In this document: piece by piece, positions 34,568 to 40,324 of the stretch
Numbering within the stretch: the stretch's first letter is position 1
Layout of the letters: each line of letters opens with the position of its first letter
From: Clostridium saudiense
GTDB lineage: Bacteria > Bacillota > Clostridia > Clostridiales > Clostridiaceae
Length of the DNA stretch: 40,324 nt
Assembly (NCBI RefSeq): GCF_000577815.1
Contig: NZ_CBYM010000032.1
Span: 1 to 40,324 of the forward strand
Reading direction: 5' to 3'
The notes under the pieces: generated by a model
Databases searched by the model: none
What the model saw: only the letters and a program-made list of their open reading frames with translations
What the model was told of the DNA's origin: nothing
Made by a program: the position numbers and the translations under genes

Positions 34568-35407
34568 CTAAATAAGTTTACTTCCTTCTTTATCTTGAGT
34601 AAGCTTTCCAGCCTTCATAAGACCACCTAAAGCCATCTTAAAGTAATTCTTACTAGTTCCAAAAGTTGCTCTTATATCTTCTGGATTAGATTTATCATTA
34701 AACTCCATAAATCCACCATTCTTTCTCATATATGCAACTATCTTTTCTTGAAGTTCATCTCTTTCACTTAATCTAGTCTTTCTTGGAGTTAATCCAATTA
34801 CTCCATCTTCATAAAGTCTTTTAACTCTTAATTTCATTTCATATCCAGGATGCACTTCATCATAATACTCATTAGGTAAAACTAATCCTCTATACTTAGC
34901 ATCAATTGCAACATTTAAAGTTCCTGATGGAGTCTTTGAAAATACCATTGCAGTAACTTCATCTCCAACTTTAAATGTTCCTTCTTCTGCAACATCAATA
35001 TAAGGTTCAACTTCTGTTGTAGCTGCAAGTCTTCCTGTTTTATCTACATATATGTAAAATAAATATTTTTTTCCTGTATGTAATTTATATCTTTGCTCTT
35101 TTAAAGGCACAAATATATCTCTGTCTAATCCAAAATCAACAAATGCACCAAATTCCCCTTGATGTACTACTTTTAAGTATGCTACATCTCCTACTATTGC
35201 TAAAGGCTTTTTAAAAGTAGCTATTGGTCTATCTTTAGAATCTCTATATATAAATACAGTAACTTCTTTACCAACTTCTACCCCCATTCCTTCTGCTAAA
35301 GACTTTGGAAGCAAAACATCTTCTCTGCTTTGTTTATCCATTAAATAAAAACCAAAGTCCTTTTCTCTATCTACTATTAACGTATTGTATTCACCTATTC
35401 TTAACAT
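34568..35407 (-). CDS. cvfB: CvfB-family S1-domain RNA-binding protein
   Basis: This 279-residue protein matches the CvfB/YitL family: an S1-like barrel at the start (YNTLIVDREKDFGFYLMDKQSREDVLLPKSLA), a second S1 domain (GDVAYLKVVHQGEFGAFVDFGLDRDIFVPLKEQ), a third (VGDEVTAMVFSKTPSGTLNVAIDAKYRGLVLPNEYYDEV), and a C-terminal winged helix (YMRKNGGFMEFNDKSNPEDIRATFGTSKNYFK). In Staphylococcus CvfB binds RNA and affects virulence factor expression. It is the second gene after the hexapeptide protein, 8 bp away. AGGAGGA precedes the ATG. Confidence 0.9.
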   Translation of the reverse strand: MLRIGEYNTLIVDREKDFGFYLMDKQSREDVLLPKSLAEGMGVEVGKEVTVFIYRDSKDRPIATFKKPLAIVGDVAYLKVVHQGEFGAFVDFGLDRDIFVPLKEQRYKLHTGKKYLFYIYVDKTGRLAATTEVEPYIDVAEEGTFKVGDEVTAMVFSKTPSGTLNVAIDAKYRGLVLPNEYYDEVHPGYEMKLRVKRLYEDGVIGLTPRKTRLSERDELQEKIVAYMRKNGGFMEFNDKSNPEDIRATFGTSKNYFKMALGGLMKAGKLTQDKEGSKLI

Positions 35408-35415
35408 ATGTCCTC

Positions 35416-35919
35416 CTATTTTTTATATTTTTTACTTAAGCTAACATAATTATCAGCAGAACGTTGTATACTTTCAATTTCTGCTTCTGTTAGTTGCCTT
35501 ATAACCTTTGCTGGATTTCCTAAGATAAGAACACCTTCTGGAAACTCTTTTCCTTGAGTAACTAAACTCCCTGCTCCTATAATAGTATTCTTTCCAATTT
35601 TAGCATTATTTAATATTATTGACCCCATTCCTACAAGTACATTATCACTTATACTACATCCATGAATAATTGTTCCATGACCTATTGTTACATTCTTTCC
35701 TATAATACATGGAGAATTAATGTCTACATGCACTACTGAATTTTCTTGAATATTAGTATTTTCACCAATAATGATATTATTCATATCACCTCTAAGTCTA
35801 GTACCAAACCATATATTTACGTTTTCTTCAACATTAACTTTTCCTATTATATCAACACTTTCAGAAATGTATGTATTTTTATTTATTCTAGGAGTAACTC
35901 CCTCAAAATCCATAATCAT
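35416..35919 (-). CDS. Hexapeptide-repeat protein of the gamma carbonic anhydrase-like family
   Basis: This 167-residue protein has a left-handed beta-helix with many [LIV]-G-x4 turns (ESVDIIGKVNVEENVNIWFGTRLRGDMNNIIIG, NSVVHVD, VTIGHGTIIHG, VLVGMGSIILN, IGAGSLVTQG). The His residues in the NSVVHVD and GHGTIIHG positions are those that bind metal in gamma carbonic anhydrases. A C-terminal helix follows (EAEIESIQRSADNYVSLSKKYKK). Many YrdA-like relatives lack measured carbonic anhydrase activity. The frame opens at a TTG almost touching the GGGAG motif, so the ATG at 35917-35919 is chosen (another ATG is two codons on). It is co-transcribed with cvfB. Confidence 0.88.
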   Translation of the reverse strand: MIMDFEGVTPRINKNTYISESVDIIGKVNVEENVNIWFGTRLRGDMNNIIIGENTNIQENSVVHVDINSPCIIGKNVTIGHGTIIHGCSISDNVLVGMGSIILNNAKIGKNTIIGAGSLVTQGKEFPEGVLILGNPAKVIRQLTEAEIESIQRSADNYVSLSKKYKK

Positions 35920-35952
35920 ATTATTCAAACTCCCTTATCTTTGAAATTCACC

Positions 35953-35996
35953 ATAAAGTTTCACTTTATTTTATCACCCTTTATAATTATTGTCAT
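35953..35996 (-). promoter_or_regulatory. Promoter and inverted repeat of the hexapeptide-cvfB unit
   Basis: On the minus strand ATGACA (35991-35996), 17 bases, TAAAAT (35968-35973). A perfect inverted repeat ATAAAGT/ACTTTAT (35953-35959 and 35963-35969) covers the predicted transcription start and could be an operator. Confidence 0.5.
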
Positions 35997-36052
35997 TATT
36001 TTAATGTGTTTAATACTATATATAAGTAAGTAATAATTTTTGAGGCGAATTT

Positions 36053-37081
36053 GTGGGTAAAAGTAAACATAAAAACAAAGTAAGTTTTGATCAAAATAAA
36101 TTAAAATATTATTATGGTATTCCTCACTGTCATTCAAGCTATTCAACTGGGAAGGGTACACCATTAGATTTATATCAATTTGCAATCAAATGTAAATTAG
36201 ACTTTTTATTTGTAACTGACCATAATGATTTTTTATCAAATAAAACTTCCGTAAAGGATAGCACTTTAACGAGATGGAACGCTACAAATTACTATGCTAA
36301 TAAAATAAAAAAAAGCGAAGATGATTTTCTGCCTATTGTTGGGTTTGAATGTAAAACCATTCCTTATGGTGATTTTAATATAATAAACCCTTCTAATTAC
36401 TTTACAGGTAGTATAAAAGACCTAAGACTATTAACTTTATGGATGTTAAATAACAATCAAGCTTTTATAATAATCAATCATCCACATAAAGAAGTTGGAA
36501 AACTTCGATATAGTGAATTCTTTAATAAAATAATAACATCTATAGAAGTGTATAATGGTAATCCCGCAAGTAAATATACAAAACATGAAAAATACTATTA
36601 CCAATTACTTGATGATGGTTGGAAATTAGGTGCTATTAACGGGCAAGATAATCATAGAATTAATTTTGATCAAGCAGATTATCTTACAGCATATATTGCA
36701 AATGATTTATCAAAGAATTCATTAATTGATGCTTTTAGAAGCCATAGAACATATTCTACTGAATCAAGATTTTTAAAACTTCATTTCACAATTGATGAAA
36801 CATTTATGGGTGAAACAATCTCAATATATTCACCTAAAATAAAGTTTTCTATTTTTACTGAAGATATTCGATATAAAATTAAAGAAATACAAATTCTTTC
36901 AAACGGAGGTACTATAATAAAAAAAGTAGATGATATAAATTTAAATAGTATAAAATATATTTATGAACACCAAAACTCTCCAAAAGAAACTTGGTATGTA
37001 ATAAAAGTCTTACAAGAAGACAATAAAACTGCTGTAAGCTCACCTATCTTTATTAATCATTTAAATGTTAATCACATTTAA
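36053..37081 (+). CDS. PHP-domain metal-dependent phosphoesterase-like protein
   Basis: This 342-residue protein has a PHP domain in its first 240 residues: YYGIPHCHSSYSTGKG (His25, His27), LFVTDHNDFLS, the VGFECKT glutamate, the FIIINHPH histidines, and GQDNHR near its end. Residues 245-342 look like a beta-sandwich (LHFTIDETFMGETISIYSPKIKFSIF). PHP proteins hydrolyse phosphate esters, e.g. 3',5'-nucleotides or phosphopeptide-like substrates. The substrate here is not known. The start is GTG at 36053 with GAGGCG before it. There is no signal peptide. A strong terminator begins directly after its stop and is shared with the opposite gene. Confidence 0.85.
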   Translation: MGKSKHKNKVSFDQNKLKYYYGIPHCHSSYSTGKGTPLDLYQFAIKCKLDFLFVTDHNDFLSNKTSVKDSTLTRWNATNYYANKIKKSEDDFLPIVGFECKTIPYGDFNIINPSNYFTGSIKDLRLLTLWMLNNNQAFIIINHPHKEVGKLRYSEFFNKIITSIEVYNGNPASKYTKHEKYYYQLLDDGWKLGAINGQDNHRINFDQADYLTAYIANDLSKNSLIDAFRSHRTYSTESRFLKLHFTIDETFMGETISIYSPKIKFSIFTEDIRYKIKEIQILSNGGTIIKKVDDINLNSIKYIYEHQNSPKETWYVIKVLQEDNKTAVSSPIFINHLNVNHI

Positions 37082-37082
37082 A

Positions 37083-37120
37083 AATAATAAAAGCGCCTTT
37101 AAATGGCGCTTTTATTATTT
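37083..37120. terminator. Bidirectional terminator PHP / membrane protein gene
   Basis: Perfect 15-bp stem AATAATAAAAGCGCC/GGCGCTTTTATTATT (37083-37097 and 37105-37119) with a 7-nt loop. T-runs occur on both strands, between two convergent genes. Confidence 0.88.
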
Positions 37121-37480
37121 TTTATTATTTGTGTTATTTTGTGCATTATTCAAATGCTTAACTCTATTTGGCTTAGCTTTTGGTCTTATTTCTATCTTTT
37201 TCTCTTTTTGCTTTGGTCCACCAGTTGTAACAATATCCATAAACCATAAAAAGAAAGTAACTGTTAATATTGTTAATAAAAATGATACCCATACAATATT
37301 TTTACCTAAAATAGCAGGCATAAATATTTGTAAAATAAATAATACTATTGCAATTCCTAGTGGTATATATTTATTTATTCTAACTTTAGAAAATACATAT
37401 TTTCTACCTAAAAACATTACACCAAATACTATAGCTAATAAAACTAAAAAATATAATAGTGTTCCTAAAAAATTCGCCAT
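37115..37480 (-). CDS. Small membrane protein, unknown function
   Basis: This 121-residue protein has three to four hydrophobic segments (LGTLLYFLVLLAIVFGVMFLG, YIPLGIAIVLFILQIFMPAIL, IVWVSFLLTILTVTFFLWFMDIV) and a very basic, Asn-rich tail after residue 85 that likely faces the cytoplasm. GGAAGGAG stands before the ATG and the gene ends inside the shared terminator. I do not recognise a family. An overlapping plus-strand frame is not supported by a ribosome binding site, so this strand is preferred. Confidence 0.65.
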   Translation of the reverse strand: MANFLGTLLYFLVLLAIVFGVMFLGRKYVFSKVRINKYIPLGIAIVLFILQIFMPAILGKNIVWVSFLLTILTVTFFLWFMDIVTTGGPKQKEKKIEIRPKAKPNRVKHLNNAQNNTNNKK

Positions 37481-37685
37481 TAATCGTTCTCCTTCCTATT
37501 ATCTTTCTACTATATATATTACTGTCAAATTTACATATTTTCAAGACGCTTTTATTTCCATATATTGATAATTTATTAATGTTATTATTCTTTTTTATAA
37601 TAATATTACTTTAATGCTTCATTTTTTATGTAAAATTTGATAAAATATATTAAAGATATTATAAATTTATTAAAGGGGTGTTATT

Positions 37686-38153
37686 ATGGGTTTAAGCCAA
37701 GCCTATCAACTTGATGATTTAGATCTTCAAATTTTAGATATATTAATAAAAGATTGTAGAACGCCATATTTAGAAATCGCTAGATTATGTCATGTAAGTG
37801 GTGGAACTATTCACGTTCGTATGAAAAAAATGGAGGAGCTTGGAATAATAAAAGGTACAAAAATACTTTTAAATCTTCCTAAGCTTGGATATGATGTTTG
37901 CTGCTTTGTTGGTATTTACATCGATAAAACATCATCATTCTCTGAAGTTTTTGACGAAATGTCTAAAATTAAGGAAGTTGTAGAATTACATTTAACAACA
38001 GGAGATTATTCTGTATTTGCTAAAGTTATTTGTAAAAATATAAGCGATCTTCAAGACATATTATTAAATAAGATAAATGTAATTTCAGGAATTCAAAGAA
38101 CTGATACTATAATTTCCTTAAATCAACCTATTGATAGAAATATTTCTATTTAA
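37686..38153 (+). CDS. Lrp/AsnC-family transcriptional regulator
   Basis: This 155-residue protein has the N-terminal helix-turn-helix LDDLDLQILDILIKDCRTPYLEIARLCHVSGGTIHVRMKKMEELGIIKG and the C-terminal RAM ligand-binding domain (YDVCCFVGIYIDKTSSFSEV, VVELHLTTGDYSVFAKVIC, INVISGIQRTDTIISL). Lrp/AsnC proteins sense amino acids as octamers or dimers. The effector and targets are not apparent. AAGGGG lies 8 bases before the ATG. It is followed by a small DUF378 gene on the same strand, 103 bp on, with its own ribosome binding site. Whether they share a transcript is not clear. Confidence 0.92.
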   Translation: MGLSQAYQLDDLDLQILDILIKDCRTPYLEIARLCHVSGGTIHVRMKKMEELGIIKGTKILLNLPKLGYDVCCFVGIYIDKTSSFSEVFDEMSKIKEVVELHLTTGDYSVFAKVICKNISDLQDILLNKINVISGIQRTDTIISLNQPIDRNISI

Positions 38154-38256
38154 TAAAACGGAATAATATTTTAAAGTAATACAGTCTTCTCATGAATATA
38201 TATGACTCTTTTGGAAAAGATAAGTATGTTATCAAAACTAAAGGAGTTGTTTTTTT

Positions 38257-38460
38257 ATGAAAATTTTAGATACTATAGTACTTTGTCTGGTTATCATTGG
38301 TTCTGTTAACTGGGGATTAATAGGCTTCTTCCAATTTGATCTTGTAGCAGCAATCTTTGGTGATATGACTATGTTTAGTAGAATAATCTATGCGATAATA
38401 GGTATCTGTGGATTATATGCTATTTCATTTTTTGCTAAAGATAGGTTTATAAAAAAATAA
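38257..38460 (+). CDS. DUF378-family small membrane protein
   Basis: This 67-residue protein has two hydrophobic segments (ILDTIVLCLVIIGSVNWGL and IIYAIIGICGLYAISFF) with the GSVNWGLIGFFQFDLVAAIFG motif between them, typical of the DUF378 family found in many bacteria. No function is known. AAGGAGTTG precedes the ATG and a 20-bp terminator stem follows the stop. Confidence 0.85.
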   Translation: MKILDTIVLCLVIIGSVNWGLIGFFQFDLVAAIFGDMTMFSRIIYAIIGICGLYAISFFAKDRFIKK

Positions 38461-38480
38461 GTTAGTTAATATGTATAATA

Positions 38481-38529
38481 AAAAATAACTGGATTATATT
38501 CAAAAATTAATATAATCCAGTTATTTTTT
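38481..38529. terminator. Bidirectional terminator DUF378 / PEPCK-like gene
   Basis: Perfect 20-bp stem (38481-38500 and 38509-38528, 8-nt loop) with A-run on the left and T-run on the right, between convergent genes. Confidence 0.88.
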
Positions 38530-38556
38530 CACCATTATATGCTGATTAACAATTTG

Positions 38557-40299
38557 TTATAACTCTTTAATTATTTCAAATAAATCTAGAGCTGCCTTTC
38601 TTGGTCCTTGTTGCTCTTTTCCTTTAATACCTAAGCAAGTTTTTATTTGTCCGACTTTTACATTTCCATTAAACATAGTATTAAAATACTTCTCTATCAA
38701 TATGTCTGTTTCTTCTTGCTTTTGTGCTGGTCCAAATGGATTTGCGAAATAACTTTGTACCAGCCCTTCTTCAGTTGTAGTTCCTTTGGCCATTCTTGGT
38801 CCTGTTTTAAATAGTTTTTTTGCATCTTCTACATTATCAAAATAATCTATAGATTTTTCTCCTTCTGAAACATCAGTAAAATTATTAGCATATAATAATA
38901 CATCAATTTTATATCCTTTTACTATTTCACTATAAGGTGAAACTGGCATTACTAACCTTGCATTAATCTTATCCGGATTCATAAATATACTTCTATCTAT
39001 TTCTCTAAATGCATATCCTTGAGCTAAATCATCTAATCTAACAAAAGCTCCTATTTCTGTACCATAGCCATAAACCTCACCATTAATTTCCTTAAATGTT
39101 CCCATATCATCAAAAATTACAGTCATATTACTTATATACTCTTCACTCATTGTTCTAAATGCTTCAAGGCTTTCAGATTTACCTGCCCCACTATCCCCCA
39201 TAATCACAACATTTGCATGTTTTCCATTTTTCATTTGTATATTAACCATAGCTCCATGTATAGGTAAATTTCCTCTTTTAATCATTATTAAATTATGCAA
39301 TGTCAAAATCATTTTTTTCATATATCCAAAATAATCTATTTCTTCTGAATAATTAACATAACCTAGCATAATATTATTTTCATCATCATCATAAAAAACA
39401 GTTTTTAATTCTTCTCCATCATTTATACCAAATACATATATAATATCTGGTCTTCTACCCCTACATTCTTCCTTAGTCGCTACTTCAAATAAATTACACA
39501 ATGTAATTCCATGATTCATATAATCTCTATGAAAATAAACATAAGCTATTAATTCACCTACTTTAATAGGACAACAGAACCAATGATCCTTATTTATATG
39601 TGTATACTTTAATGGATTTTCTTGTACTTCTGTAAACATTCCATTTCTAGTATTTTTCTTTGGATAAGTAATAAATGGTGGTTCTAGTAAAATGCAATCA
39701 ATAAAATTTATATCCTCTAAAATTTCATATCCTCTTGGGATTGGCCATAGTAACTTATTAATCATAATGCTACAATTTCCACCAGCCGTAAGTTGTCTAA
39801 ATACTAAAGGATATCTACCTAATACATTTTGCTCAATTTTTCTGTAAAACTTTAATATTAGCTTTTCAAAAGATGAATTTGCTTCGGTAAAGTTCATAGC
39901 AGCAAGTCCTTGACTAATTTTATCATTTTGTATTATCGTATATCTTTCTAATCTTCTCCAAAATAAATAAAAATCTTCAATTACCTTAATGAAATCTTCT
40001 TTACTTCCTAATAGCCCCTCATATTTAGGATTAAACTCCACTATCTCCTTTACATCCATTATTGTTAACCATTTAAACACTTGAGTCATATCTTCTCTTA
40101 ATCTTGATAAATCAGTAGTATTTAATGAGCTTACTAAATATCTGTATGATAATGTTCTTTTCTTTTCTGCTTTTTTTAGATAAACACTTAAAACTCTTCT
40201 AAAGCCTTCACTCTCTAATAAGCTTTCAAAATTATTACAATATCTAGCCGAAAAATTCATCAATACTTTATCATTGCTTATTGAAAATTCTTTTTTCAT
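38557..40299 (-). CDS. Large protein with PEP carboxykinase / HPr kinase-like nucleotide site
   Basis: This 580-residue protein has a helical N-terminal part (1-160) and a beta-rich middle. A C-terminal nucleotide-binding part has the loop GDSGAGKSE (368-376, Lys374), FDDMGTF (Asp397, Asp398), and the basic stretch GPRMAKGTTTEEGLVQSYFANPFGP. The loop is nearly the same as in HPr kinase/phosphorylase (GDSGxGKSE), whose fold is shared with PEP carboxykinase. The protein is longer than HPrK (about 310) and does not carry the full set of ATP-PEPCK motifs I know, so neither name is safe. GGGGGAG precedes the ATG. A strong terminator ends the gene. Upstream genes are outside the window. Confidence 0.6.
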   Translation of the reverse strand: MKKEFSISNDKVLMNFSARYCNNFESLLESEGFRRVLSVYLKKAEKKRTLSYRYLVSSLNTTDLSRLREDMTQVFKWLTIMDVKEIVEFNPKYEGLLGSKEDFIKVIEDFYLFWRRLERYTIIQNDKISQGLAAMNFTEANSSFEKLILKFYRKIEQNVLGRYPLVFRQLTAGGNCSIMINKLLWPIPRGYEILEDINFIDCILLEPPFITYPKKNTRNGMFTEVQENPLKYTHINKDHWFCCPIKVGELIAYVYFHRDYMNHGITLCNLFEVATKEECRGRRPDIIYVFGINDGEELKTVFYDDDENNIMLGYVNYSEEIDYFGYMKKMILTLHNLIMIKRGNLPIHGAMVNIQMKNGKHANVVIMGDSGAGKSESLEAFRTMSEEYISNMTVIFDDMGTFKEINGEVYGYGTEIGAFVRLDDLAQGYAFREIDRSIFMNPDKINARLVMPVSPYSEIVKGYKIDVLLYANNFTDVSEGEKSIDYFDNVEDAKKLFKTGPRMAKGTTTEEGLVQSYFANPFGPAQKQEETDILIEKYFNTMFNGNVKVGQIKTCLGIKGKEQQGPRKAALDLFEIIKEL

Positions 40300-40324
40300 A
40301 TTTCTCCCCCTAATATTTTTTTCC

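Noticed and set aside
35961..36185. Minus-strand frame of 74 codons between the hexapeptide gene and the PHP gene
   Set aside because: It covers the hexapeptide promoter and the start of the PHP gene, has no ribosome binding site and no family features.
37065..37568. 167-codon plus-strand frame overlapping the PHP end and the membrane protein gene
   Set aside because: It runs through the terminator hairpin, overlaps the PHP stop, and has no ribosome binding site. The opposite strand has a well-placed GGAAGGAG start and a membrane-protein-like composition.
38557..40299. Naming the 580-residue protein pckA or hprK
   Set aside because: The P-loop suits either fold, but length and remaining motifs fit neither well enough for a gene symbol.

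Overview
The window is very AT-rich and densely coded, with strong GGAGG-type ribosome binding sites, A/T-flanked hairpin terminators and a typical clostridial gene set: a single-chain PurL, HelD, CvfB, an NfeD/stomatin pair and a thioredoxin pair whose reductase lacks NADPH motifs. I read it as chromosome of a low-GC Firmicute, most likely Clostridium sensu stricto. The species cannot be fixed from this sequence. No rRNA, tRNA, CRISPR array, transposase gene or replication origin is visible.

Layout. (1) Positions 70-11217, minus strand: a purine biosynthesis operon in the order purL-purE-purC-purF-purM-purN-purH-purD. It has a good sigma-A promoter and a PurBox-like inverted repeat in front of purL. 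purB and purK are not present. Three spacers of this otherwise tightly packed operon carry unusual period-7 repeat elements around small hairpins. (2) 11514-13662, plus strand, divergent from purL: a two-gene unit of a short, motif-divergent cis-prenyltransferase and a CrtI-type FAD desaturase. No squalene or phytoene synthase is nearby, so this is the best candidate here for an undescribed isoprenoid pathway. (3) 13834-19740: helD, a convergent nfeD/SPFH membrane pair, and glutamine-dependent NAD synthetase. (4) 19846-24443, mostly minus: a deoxynucleoside kinase, the trxA-trxB pair (reductase probably ferredoxin-linked), an ABC exporter, a small hypothetical gene and a catalytically degenerate Nudix protein. 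(5) 24613-25702, plus: two overlapping, membrane-anchored Mrr-type nuclease-fold genes, one with and one without its catalytic residues. (6) 25773-30646: an MFS transporter, a HAD hydrolase, and an ENPP-like phosphodiesterase paired with a UMF1-type transporter. (7) 30787-34288, minus: a lipoprotein / response regulator / histidine kinase operon. (8) 34568-40299: a hexapeptide-repeat protein with cvfB, a PHP-domain phosphoesterase, a small membrane protein, an Lrp/AsnC regulator, a DUF378 protein and a 580-residue protein with a PEPCK/HPrK-like nucleotide site.

Several start codons were moved from the longest reading frame because the upstream ATG, GTG or TTG lies in or directly against the Shine-Dalgarno sequence: purL, purE, the Nudix gene, the first Mrr gene, the lipoprotein gene and the hexapeptide gene. 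Terminators and promoters below were read by eye. No folding energy or database search was run.
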